Assembly: GCA_946902875.1 (NCBI GenBank)
Contig: OX336358.1
Coordinates: 16,299,694 to 16,363,693, forward strand
Reading direction: 5' to 3'
From: Nematopogon swammerdamellus
Lineage: Eukaryota; Arthropoda; Insecta; Lepidoptera; Adelidae
DNA length: 64,000 nucleotides
The position numbers and the translations under genes were made by a program. A model generated the notes under the pieces. The model was not told where the DNA came from. It did no database searches and saw only the letters and a list, made by a program, of their open reading frames with translations. Below are positions 13,201-25,200 of this stretch, piece after piece (position 1 is the stretch's first letter; each line of letters begins with the position of its first letter).

Positions 13201-16200
13201 ACCTGCGTGCCCGCGCCACCGCTGCGCCCGCGCCGCGTGCTACATCTGCGTGCCCCACACACCTGCGCACCTGCACTTGCGCGCCGCTACACCCACATAC
13301 GCGCGCCGCTGTACCTGCCCCGCCAAAACCGAGCTGTTGCAACAAGCGTGCGCGCACCGCTGCCCCTGCGTTGCTGCGTAAGTAAACTCACGTATCTGCA
13401 TACACCTGCCTGCGCGCGCCGCTGCGCTTGTGCCCACATGCGCGTGACGCTTTCCCTGCGTGGCCGTACACACCCGCGAGCCTGTACTACACTCCAGAGT
13501 GCCCAAGCCAGTGTTGCCTGTGCTGCCAAACCCGAACTGACGCGCCCGGGTGCGAACGCCACTGCATCTGCGTGACCGTTAAAAACCTGTGTACTACTGA
13601 GTACTGTGCCTACACACCCCGCATACCCGAGCCACGTGCATTAATTGTATGTACTACGTACAGACTCGCTGAAGCAAGAACATATTACTTCGAAATAGCT
13701 AAGTAGAACTGGAACTTGTTGAACACCTTCCGTTGCCGAAGCACAATGCTGCCCGCACTACCACTCTGCAGAAGTCGATAGTATGTGACGGCGCGCCCAG
13801 AGCACATCCTGCTCGCATCCATAAGCGAGCGGGAGGCAGCGCCCCATCGTGGAGAGCGCCTCCGGATGCACAGTGTTGCAACGTATGTACGCAGCTGGCA
13901 GCTGCTTGCGAGTAGGAGGCGACGCCTTATCCATCGCATCGTACAGAGCAACACGGGATGAACACTGATGTCATGTGCAGTAACTTTGCCAAGCACTATG
14001 GAGCCTGTGCCTTGCTGGATGCATGGTATTCCAGTCACACACACACAGCCCACACGAGATAATGCAAATCGGATGTTATGTGACGGCGCGCTCAGAGCGA
14101 ATCCTGCTCGTACCCGTATGCGAGTAGGAGGCTGCGCCTCACCTGTCGCCTGTCGCCTTGCGCGGAACGACACCGGAAGAGTTGAGTTTGAGTCAATTAA
14201 TTTGTAGCAGCCTCCACATAGAAGTGCGATACAAGCGCCGCGAGGAGTACGCGCCTTACACTCGGTAGCACTGCTGTCGTCTCGAGCATGCATAAATTGG
14301 GGACTTACACTGAAAGACATTTCATTCTTTCACATATAGAATATGAAACCGAACTGGTGACCCTCGACAAGAGCAAATATGTAAAACATATATAAAATTC
14401 TACTTCACCTCAGAGCGAGTCAACAACATTAACTTGAGGTCCCGCATCCCAGCCTTTTGGCGCGAACATCTGCGGCTCTGATTTGCTCAGTTCGAGGCCG
14501 CAGAAGCAAGGCGACGAAGTTAAATACATGTATCTACGCTAAGCTAATCTACAACACGTCTAACATCTACAAGACATCTAACAAAATCAGGACATCGGTA
14601 TATCACCACCTATCACGAACAACTACGAGGAACTGAAGGAAGAATCGACTCTTATCAGTTTCTGAGGAATCAGAGGCAAAACAGTTCCAGAAGTTAACTC
14701 AGAGAAATGGAACTCGGAGACCAGAAACCATCTCAGTTTCTTTGAAGGATGCGTGAGCTAGCGCAGTCGAAGGATTCGGCCACATACCTTGCTCAGCGCG
14801 TGAGATGCTCACACAGGAGATCCAGCTGGACGTCCTTTCACGACGTCATTTCAAACGTGAGCGGGCGCTCCCGGAGCATATCTAGAGTATCTGTGCAAAG
14901 GTCGAGGTTCAGCCAGATTTTTTCGACCCAGTGGAATTCCATAGCTTCGCATAGTGCGACCCGTGCCGCTACACGGAGGGGAGCCATCACGAGTCACCAA
15001 AACTTCAACCGACAAGCGTCTTAAGCACCTCTGTGATAGAATGGGACCACGCCACGTCTATAGGCTGATCAAACAAGGCACATCCGTGATGTTTCATAAC
15101 AAGATCTGAACAAGATCCCCCAACCGAGCGAAACCTCTCTGCGGAACGCAGTGAGTTGGTGGGCACAGAAGGTGGACTCTCCACTCACCCGAGCGCAACC
15201 TCACCGCAACCGATTGCGATGAGGTGGTGGGCGGAGGCGTCTGAAGAAGTAAGAAATTCCCCCCACCCGAGCGAAACCTCGTCCCGCCGTGGCACAGCGA
15301 GGTGGTGGGCAGAGTTTCAGAAGTGGACCTTCCCCTCACCCGAGCGCAACCTCACCGAAACCGATTGCGATGAGGTGGTGGGCGGAGGCGTCCGAACAAG
15401 GCCCACCCGAGCGAAACCTCGTCCCGCCGTAGTGCGGCGAGGTGGTGGGCGGAGTTTCTGAAGTAGATTCTCTCCTCACCCGAGCGAAACCTCATCCCGG
15501 TGTAGTGCGGCGAGGTGGTGGGCAGAGTTTTTAAAGAACGTTCACTTCCCCACCCGAGCGAAACCTCGTTCCGCCATGATGCGGCGAGGTGGTGGACACA
15601 GTTTCTGAAGAAGGAAGACGAAGATTAAATAATGAAGACTCTCGTCACACGAGCGAAGCCTCGTCTCCCTATAGTGCGAGGATATGATGGACACAAGCTT
15701 AAGAAGGAGGAGTTATTGTCCTTGCCAAGCAAAATCTTGCGACATTCACCACACCGACGCATCGACCAGATTGACCCTGCTTCAGTCACTTGCGTTGGGA
15801 GATGTAGCAGACATATGAACCAGAGGAGTGTCAAGTCAAAGTCACCCGATGGTGACTCTTCGCGATGCCGAATAAAGTACTTTATTACGCTGGTCGAAAT
15901 CGCTGCCCCTAACATAATTGGAATAAAAGGCTCAAAATCGAGGCACGGCTTACCATAAATGAAGTAAAACATACAGAGCCATCCCGCTTATTATTGCTAA
16001 GAAATAGACATACAAAACCGAAGCGACAGGGCGAAGTGCCCCGTAGAGGCAGTGACGCCGAGCCTTTGAGACCCTTCTGTGTGAAGACGCAGACTGACAT
16101 TATGTTGGCCCACGACAACTGGCCTATGAGAGTAGCTGAAAGAAGGGTTCAGTGAACTCGAGTACTACACTACTTCTGCGCGATCACCATTGGCCCTCGC

Positions 16201-19200
16201 TGTTTCCTATCACAGAACACCACCTGAAGACGGTCTGTGAGGACAAACGATGACATCGGGAAGTTGAAAATGTTGCAGCGAACAATTGGCGTGACCAAGG
16301 TAACAAATGGCCACCGACATTCATAAACGAAGCACGAAATGAACTGTAACCGATTAAATTGAATGGAGCATACATTCTGGCTGTGGGAAGCCTTATTGAG
16401 CATAATAAAGAGATATATTTTGTCTTCGGACTGACTGCGGCGCACGCACCAAACGATTTGAAATCTGCGGCTGAACGAGCGATAGACCAGCCGATCTATA
16501 GCGCACTCACCTCGTCAAGCTGACGATAAACTTCGACTTACACCAAGTCCCACTGAAAATTACATCGGGCAAACTGAAACCGGCTCAACAACAGCGAATG
16601 ATAGTTGAGGTCCATCATGCCAATACATATTGATGCCCTTCTTAGGCTTTGAGATCCATTTGGGGTGTGCTAGTGGAACGAAGTTTGTGGAGAAATGTGT
16701 TGGCATAGAACGAGAGGCGCACCCGCGAATTCTACACGACATGGACTAGCTGCCACGCTAACAATAATTCGATGCCAATTGCATTGCCTAGCCATTGCAC
16801 GGGGTCCTGAGGTGACTACAGAATTATCAGAACAACTCGTACAGCAAAGCTGAGCCAGCTGTGGGGTAGGTACTGTTGCACACGTACCACATGTCAATGC
16901 CACCTAAGACAGCATTTTGTATCCAGCAAAACCCAAGTAACCATTTCTACTACCAATGACGATCTGGATGACGCAAAGCTGGGAGAGCAACGGCCTGCAA
17001 CTCCAATAAATTATATTAGTAATGCTATTCAAATTCATTGAAGCTGAACTGGCATTGAATAACCTACGAGCAGCAACCATATACTGGAGAAAGACGAAAC
17101 TGTTTTAGAACTGGACGCATTGCACTACTAAACCACTCGTGGTACACGGCGTAGTGAATAGACGGAAACATGTGAACCTGTATCACTGGCGATATATATA
17201 GAAGAATTTGCCGAATTGATCCTTGAAAGCAGAGCTTTGACACGACACTTTGATGGTTTTGGTCTGACGAGACGCAAAACCCAGGGGAGGGGCCTACGAG
17301 AAATTCTCTCTACCACAAGATCTACATTTGGAAACCGAGAAACGAGTTTGCTGTGCGAGCTGCTACACCGCACACCGTACTATCGACACAAGATGATCCT
17401 CCAATTTGGGCGTCCTTGCACGCACTACAAGAGGTGACCTAGACACGTGTGTGAAAGTGGGTGCCCAAGACTGAAGCAATTTGAAGAAAATGGTGCGCAA
17501 CTCTAAAACCGACGCCACTACATCACATTAAGAATCAGATAGACATGGAAGAAACAGCACTGCCCTTCCGCGTCTTATTGCGGCGGAGTGACGAAAGACA
17601 ACCTGAGTAGTGGGACAAGCTCGGGATGATCCCTCACCCGAGCGCAACCTCACCGCAACGAGTGGTGGTGAGGTAGAAACGGTGTTGGCCGAAAGGGGGG
17701 AAATTCCCCACACTAGCATGTTAGAGCGAAATTTGCCTAAACTAGCGAATAATGGTGACGTTACCTCCACCCGAGCGCAACCTTGCCGCAACAAAGTGCG
17801 GTGAGGTGGTGGGGCGGAAGCGTCGGAAGCCGCCACGAGGCAATCCTATGGAACCAGCTAACAGATACAATGAGACACGCTTAGCACCATGACGAATTCG
17901 ACGTGTTACGAAATTACGACTCGCTAGCCAAGCTGTGCTGACCGACACCGATGTCTACACGATGATGGAAATTCCAGCACACTCTATCTACATACGAGTA
18001 CTCGAGTTGTCATCACGAGAAATAATCGCACCGTCTCTTGAATTTAAGTTACTGAAATAATGCGATTGAAGAATACGTTGAGCGCGTGGTTAGCCACTGC
18101 AAGAACTGCAAAGAACGACGACGAAGGCCGTGCTTATCGCTACCGGGTAATCTACCGAACACCCGCTTAGCTCACCACCAACCTTCCGTTCGACGCATTA
18201 ACCGACACTGGCTGGAGTCTACTCCATGGAAATCGATTTGACATTGCATTGAAAAAGCAGTGGAGTCGACTCTCTTCGCATATCTGAGTTAGCCGCAAGC
18301 TTGGCCGCTGACTCTATGTTGGTCGCATTTCGACAGTTCAACATCACAGCAACGACGCACATTGAATCTAAACCGAAGAAAGTTGGAGACTACCCGCCGA
18401 CTAGACTGGCTGGGCAAGCTGGCCATCCAGTGGAGCACCATCTCGCCGGCGCGCCAAGCATATATGGAATCGAAGTACGAATGGTCCGCCCAACAAAGAC
18501 CATCTTCACCATGACACCTCACCGGAGAGACACTTATTAAGAAGCGAGCTCGCTACACTATTTCTTGAAGAGAATGACGGTACCATCTCGAGAACTGACA
18601 TTCTGCGGCTAGTAATGCCGATAAACGAGCTGCTCATAGGCGAGATCTTTCCGACACGTCGTAACGGAACTATGCAGTTCTTCTGCATTACGCTGTGAGT
18701 AAATCGTTTCAATAAACGTTTGGTTTTCTCTTTGTTTTGAAGTTTGAACACATCAGTGATCTAATGCTGTCTACTGATGGGCACAGATCACTACGATAGA
18801 AACCAATATCTTCTATCTTAACCTGCAGCACTGACGCCCGCCGGGCTATTGTTATTATTGAACTTTATGGTGGTCTATTTTTTACACAGAGCCCCGTCCA
18901 AATATATCGTAAATATGTTTTCTATGATGACAGTATTATTGAACCAATGTATTTCTTTTCATGTCACTGCATCACCGACCGAGACCTGGCCAACTGGAGA
19001 GGACAGACGATGCGATGAGTCTGCCGCCCCAAAGTTTATGTATGACCGAGGCATACGGAGGGGAGACTGTTGGCGACAGACACAATAATATTAAGAAAAC
19101 TGCGAAATTAATAAATAAGGCTAGAACTATAGTTTCATATTCATATTATCGGTAAAGACCTGGGCCCAGGTAATTCATATAGGTAGGTAGAAAAATAGAG

Positions 19201-22200
19201 TAAGTTAGAATGTAAATTATAGGAAATATATGTTAGTCTGCCAATCAAAGTTGAAACTGGGGTCAGGATACAGGTATCAGCACACACGATGACGAGAGTA
19301 GAAACATATGGAGCATTGTATCCGAAAATAGATTTGTTATGAAGAAATACTAAGTCAAGGTTAGGGACCGCTCGACTAGGAGACGCGAGCTGCGATGGAA
19401 CAATGGGGTTCATTATTGGCGGGCGTGAGGTCATACGCGTGGTGGGTGACGACTATCCCGCCGACCCGGACGCATGATGTAAACAATTCGCTGCTCCCGA
19501 GACAAACGAACATAGATTATTGGACTAGTCCCATTCAGACAGCTCCTCAGAACGGACCGACGACGGTAGAGAAGCTCTCGAACTCACGAAACGTATATGA
19601 CAGTGACGCTCCAGTGAAAATAATGATTAAAATAGAACCGAGAATAGAACCAAGTAAAACATAGTGACAGTTGTGTGCAGACAACCGGAAACGACGTTAG
19701 AACATACTCGTGATACCTATCGTGAATTGGTAGTGACAACGAACTATTTATAGTGACAACTAGTGACAAGTGACAACTCAAGCGAATACTTGTTACCTGG
19801 CCTTGGGACTAAGATTGGTGGCGGGGTAACCCGTATGCTAGTTTCATTTGTCTCCACAAACTTCCCCAAACATGATTAGTTTGAGAACAAAGAACAGTGC
19901 TTAATAAATAATGCATAAATAGTAAAACAGTAACAAGTGATTTGGTTTTAAAGAACCATTGTCAAGTTGACGCGTGCACAGGAGACGATTGACACTCCCA
20001 CGATGAACAGTCGAACTGTAGATTGAGTCACGGTTTCGCCGGAGGAGACCGAACCGGCAAAGGGTGAACGCTGACAGCGAATAGGCGAACCTTTATAAGT
20101 GTGAACTCTGGCGAATAGGTGAACTTATAAATGGGTGAACTTTTGTCAGTGAGTAAATGAAATGAATCCCTGAACAGTGCTTTTTAACAGAAGCCTATCA
20201 TTATAGTTCTTAAGAACCGATCGGTTGTTGTGTTTTACTTTTAAATAATATAAGAAACGTTTTTGTATACGTTCTATGCGTTGACTGTGGATGTCGAAAA
20301 ACGGATTCCAGACAACCGAGCAGTACTCCAAATTGCTACGGACTAATGAGTTGAAGAGTGTGATTTTGGTCTTAGTGTGCAAAAAAGATTTTGAATTCCT
20401 AGATATGAAACCGAGCATTTTAGAGGATTTATTTATAATGTTGTCGTAATGATTTCTAAATGAGAGTTTGCTGTCTAAAATAATACCCAAGTCTCTGATT
20501 TGTTGCAGTTCTTCCAAAGGCACTCCTTGTATGCTATAGCTTGTGCGTATAGGTCTATTCTTCTTGGTGAATTTAATATGTTTACATTTACTTAAATTTA
20601 AAGAAAGTCTGTTAGCCGAACACCAAACAGATATGCTCTCGATATCCTCTTGAAGCTTCGTAGCGTCCGATTCATTGTCGATTGTAACGTATATTTTTAA
20701 GTCATCCGCAAACATTAGACATTTGCAATGTTTGATAACTGTGTGTATGTCATTGACGAAGGCCAGGAAGAGGATAGGGCCCAAATGAGATCCCTGGGGA
20801 ACGCCGGAAGTAGCCTCAAAACACCGGGAACCATATCCACTAGTTACCACTTTTTGTGACCTGCCACCCAAATATGACGAAAACCAGCTTAAGAATTGCC
20901 CATGTATTCCATACCAGTGTATTCCATATCAGTTTTGTATTCCATACCATATTTGTTGATGGACACACATGAGAAGCATTACCAAATGCCTTCGGAAATC
21001 TGTACCACAGCAATAAGACCGGATATACTCATATTCTCAAAAGCGACAAAGCATGTAGTACTTGTTGAACTTACAGTTCCATGGGAAAGTAACATACCGA
21101 AGGACCACAACATCAAACTTAACAAGTACTGCAACTTAGTAGACCGGATTGTGAGAAACGGATTCAAGACTGATCTCTTCGCTGTGGAAGTCGGAGCAAG
21201 AGGACTACCAGCGAAGTCGCTCTACAGTCTCTTCAAGAATCTAGGGCTCCCAAGATCGACGCTAAGCTCATATATGGAGAGAGCTTCGAAAACGTCACTG
21301 GAAGCATCCTACAGAATATGGATAGGTAGAGAGAGGGAGGTCGAGAGCGGGACTGGTGGTTTCCCCGCGTCCTAGTCAACGCAGACTAGCTGACGAGGGC
21401 TTGAAGCGAGCCGAAACGTGAAGCATGCGCGGGAAATTTAGAGTGGCCACTCGCTAGTCCCGGCCTCGATTAATACCCTCCTCTACTGCCGATGGGCCCG
21501 GATATGTTCGGTGAAGCCATCGCAAGCTTAGATCCACACCTTCCTTTCGACCAGTGGTATCATTTAAAAGATTTTGTAAAATATTAATTTCAGATTCGTT
21601 ATTTAATTTTAAGCCTTTCAAATAAAGTGTTACTGACTGTACACCAATTGGACAGTTTTATTTCCGACATTAAAAAACAAAGACATTTAGAAAATCAGTC
21701 ATTTTGGGAAAAGGTGATTTTGAGATTTGTTCATTATGAGATTAGTACAATACAAGAATCTGTCCTAACAGACCGGAAGGGGTGGGAGTAGTGGGAGTAC
21801 TGCTGGAGGTGCGGAGGTAGAGGAGGTATACCTTCTGCTTGGCCATCAGCTTGCAGGCGTTCTCGTACATCTGCGTGTTGTGTATGCCGAGGCCGCAGAA
21901 GATGGCGAACGCCTCCAGCAGCGACACGTCGCTCTCCGTGAACTGCGACCCGTTCTCCTGCGCACCGCAAGCGAGACCTGACTACCTGACCACCGACACC
22001 GGCTTGCGACTCAACACAGTACCTACACAAAGTGGCATCTTATCTCCACAACATTATTTGACGTGTCAACATTGTAAGAAGGTCGTGCTGTAGTGGTACA
22101 GGTTTCTGTCCTGGCTTCATTTCTTTACACGATCTTCACTACAAATCTCTTGTAAACAGATGCTAGACTGACGAGCGAGTGCCGACCCGGATGCCGCCTC

Positions 22201-25200
22201 GCAGCTTCTTCAACTATCTGCACCGGCGCGGCGGCGAGGCGTCGTCTCCTTCACATTCCGCTACAACATATTCCGACTCGCTCGCGATACACGCACCTCC
22301 TCTGTGCAACCAGCTGTCTCTACATCTCCCTCTCTCTTCTTACATTCACACTTTCACAATTCTTTTAAAGAAGCACTTCTTGTCCTCGTAATTTCTGATT
22401 CAATACGAAGACATAGTTCAGTTCAGAGTTAGTAAATATAGTTTATCTAATACATACATACATAACACACGCTGTATCCCGACAATCAGGGTAAGCAGAG
22501 TAACCGGTGTTGTGCTATAAGGACTCTGGTAAATTACAGCACAACACCGACCACCACGTTTAGCACAGTACACGGACAAGACAACTATCAAGCAGCAAGT
22601 AAGACACGAAGAACCCATCTGCTGCATGACTAGGTGGAAGGACTGCGCCAAGGTGAGAAGTGGCTAGCCTGTCGCCCTTTAGCGCAGTATCTTGTCCTTA
22701 TCCCTTAGTCGCCTCTTACGACATGCACGGGGAGAGATGCAGTGGGGCTATTCTTTTTAAGTACCGGCCCCACACGGTACAGTACCGGCCCCACACGGTA
22801 GTTTATCTAATCTTTTATATTTCCGTACCTCTGTCAAAATATTTAGGTATATTTCTTTCCCCCACTCACCTAGAAGTTAAAATACCCCAGAAATATCTGT
22901 TAGAAAATGCCTAGAGGCATTAAGTGTTACCTTTAGCCCATATCCGCCGCGCGGGGCGGGTGGTGCCGCGTAGGTACCTTGTTGATGAGCTGCGCGACGC
23001 TGATGACGTCCTTGTTGGCGTTGACGATGGGCATGCAGAGTATGGTGCGCACGTCGCGCGCGTCGTCCTCGTCGCGCTCGCGGTGCGCGGCCGCGCGCCA
23101 CGCGCCCGCCGCCGCGCGGGGCGGGTGTTGCCGCGTACGTACCTTGTTGACGAGCTGCGCGACGCCGATGACGTCCTTGTTGGCGTTGACGATGGGCATG
23201 CAGAGTATGGTGCGCACGTCGCGCGCGTCGTCCTCGGCGCGCTCGCGGTGCGCGGCCGCGCGCCACGCGCCCGCCGCCGCGCGGGGCGGGTGGTGCCGCG
23301 TACGTACCTTGTTGATGAGCTGCGCGACGCCGATGACGTCCTTGTTGGCGTTGACGATGGGCATGCAGAGTATGGTGCGCACGTCACGCGCGTCGTCCTC
23401 GGCGCGCTCGCGGTGCGCGGCCGCGCGCCACGCGCCCGCCGCCGCGCGGGGCGGGTGGTGCCGCGTACGTATCTTGTTGATGAGCTGCGCGACGCCGATG
23501 ACGTCCTTGTTGGCGTTGACGATGGGCATGCAGAGTATCGTGCGCACGTCGCGTGCGTCGTCCTCGGCGCGCTCGCGGTGCGCGGCCGCGCGCCACGCGC
23601 CCGCCGCCGCGCGGGGCGGGTGGTGCAGCGTACGTACCTTGTTGATGAGCTGCGCGACGCCGATGACGTCCTTGTTGGCTTTGACGATGGGCATGCAGAG
23701 TATGGTGCGCACGTCGCGCGCGTCGTCCTCGGCGCGCTCGCGGTGCGCGGCCGCGCGCCACGCGCCCGCCGCCGCGCGGGGCGGGTGGTGCCGCGTACGT
23801 ACCTTGTTGACGAGCTGCGCGACGCCGATGACGTCCTTGTTGGCGTTGACGATGGGCATGCAGAGTATGGTGCGCACGTCGCGCGCGTCGTCCTCGTCGC
23901 GCTCGCGGTGCGCGGCCGCGCGCCACGCGCCCGCCGCCGCGCGGGGCGGGTGGTGCCGCGTACGTACCTTGTTGATGAGCTGCGCGACGCCGATGACGTC
24001 CTTGTTGGCGTTGACGATGGGCATGCAGAGTATGGTGCGCACGTCACGCGCGTCGTCCTCGGCGCGCTCGCGGTGCGCGGCCGCGCGCCACGCGCCCGCC
24101 GCCGCGCGGGGCGGGTGGTGCCGCGTACGTACCTTGTTGATGAGCTGCGCGACGCCGATGACGTCCTTGTTGGCGTTGACGATGGGCATGCAGAGTATGG
24201 TGCGCACGTCGCGCGCGTCGTCCTCGGCGCGCTCGCGGTGCGCGGCCGCGCGCCACGCGCCCACCTCGCTGATGTTGAGCGGCTTGTTGCTCTGTGCCAC
24301 CTGCAAGCACACACCTCACCTGTCTACACTAGCTGCGCAATGCTTACTAGTAACATTGAGGGTTGCTCTCAAATAAAAAAAATAAAAAAATAAAATAAGT
24401 TCGCTCGTGTATATCAATAAATAAATAAACGACATCAAGTAGGTCATATGTAGTTTGGATAATACAAAATGCTAAAGAACTAGTACGCGACAGAAGAGCT
24501 GTTCGAAGCGCACCAGTTTTTGTGTCGCACGGCAATGGTGGGGGATAAATGGGCTTCCGAGTACTCCTACAATCCACGAATCTTCAAATCCCGGGGTGAT
24601 ATCCTTACCCCAGCGACTTTAGTCCGCCTACAGGCCGGCCGGGCTGGCTGGAGGTCGCGCGAGCGCAGTAGGTACAGCTGCACACGTGCTGGGTGATAGA
24701 GTGTGAAGAGAGGCGGACCTGCAAGGCGATGGAGGCGAGGGTGGAGCTGGCGTCGTGGTGCGGCGCGAGCGTCTTGTGCGAGTGGTGCGCGGCCAGCTCG
24801 AATAAGGTGGTGAAGCGCGCGGGCGCGGGCGGCGGCAGCGCGCGCTCGCCCGGCCCCGCGCCCGGCCGCTGCACGATGCGCTCCAGGTGACTCTGTGCAC
24901 ACACACACACAGTCCGCACACTCAGTACACAGCTCGAACAAGTTGGTGAAGCGCGCGGGCGCGGGCGGCGGCAGCGCGCAGTAGGTACAGCGCGCGCGCG
25001 CCCGGCCCCGCGCCCGGCCGCTGCACGATGCGCTCCAGGGGACTGTGCACACACACACTCAGTACACAGCTCGAACAAGGTGGTAAAGCGCGCGGGCGCG
25101 GGCGGCGGCGGCAGCGCGCGCTCGCCCGGCCCCGCGCCCGGCCGCTGCACGATGCCCTCCAGGTGACTCTGTGCACACACACACAGTCCGCACACTCAGT

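Larger units (their letters stand above)
11394..20194 (+). mobile_element. LTR retrotransposon with near-identical LTRs and 5-bp TSD
   Basis: LTRs at 11399-12515 and 19068-20189 begin TGTTGG and end TTAACA and differ by only a few bases. The target duplication GAAGC lies at 11394-11398 and 20190-20194. The 6.55 kb interior has a primer-binding-site candidate just after the 5' LTR and a purine tract just before the 3' LTR, but no intact gag or pol. A degenerate integrase zinc-finger-like stretch near 18090 suggests BEL/Pao ancestry. It is the innermost and youngest layer of the nest. Confidence 0.93.
10245..20952 (-). mobile_element. Jockey-like LINE on minus strand, itself split by an LTR element
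   Basis: A (TAAA)n 3' tail at 10245-10278 (read on the minus strand) and an RT body at 20190-20915 belong to one element. The frame runs across the LTR insertion: ..[13 protein letters not shown] at 20200 continues as [20 protein letters not shown] from 11393 down. RT motifs are [20 protein letters not shown] and [10 protein letters not shown]. It inserted in the REL LINE with a short TTGTT duplication (10240-10244, 20953-20957). A filler of TATTCCATA repeats lies at its 5' junction (20916-20950). It is 5'-truncated. Confidence 0.87.
8271..21544 (+). mobile_element. REL-type non-LTR retrotransposon copy 1, 5'-truncated and interrupted
   Basis: The pieces 8271-10244 and 20953-21544 are together colinear with the uninterrupted copy at 58265-60822 at about 99.8% identity (roughly six differences over 2.5 kb). 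They are split by a 10.7 kb insertion. The copy is truncated 5' at the position where its reading frame enters N-S-S-A-P-G-P-D-G. It carries a reverse transcriptase, a CCHC knuckle and a C-terminal restriction-like endonuclease in the style of R2/NeSL/Hero elements. Inserted within the TIR element, sense plus. Confidence 0.9.
7494..21780. mobile_element. 14.3 kb TIR element with 8-bp target duplication in intron 9
   Basis: The left end at 7494 (CCTTCCGGTCTGTTAGGACA..) and the right end at 21780 are inverted repeats of about 118 bp with only three or four mismatches. Both are flanked by GGTGGGAG (7486-7493 and 21781-21788), an 8-bp target-site duplication. The TIR length and 8-bp TSD fit a Mutator-like or another 8-bp-TSD superfamily; the terminal CC/GG is not hAT-like. 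I find no transposase of its own: only 7612-8270 and 21545-21660 are native body, and the rest is nested elements. GATCAACTATTTTTCTTTCC occurs twice near 7710-7830. Without the insertion, intron 9 would be about 730 bp. Confidence 0.85.

Noticed and set aside
12607..13575. 322-residue Cys-rich secreted protein or toxin-like gene
   Set aside because: No signal peptide; low-complexity GC repeats keep several frames open on both strands. It sits within an LTR element leader.
22924..24393. Very long open frames on both strands across the exon-8 array
   Set aside because: Only the minus-strand frame that carries [20 protein letters not shown] is homologous to a GAF domain; the others are stop-free because the GC-rich 165-bp unit is a multiple of three.
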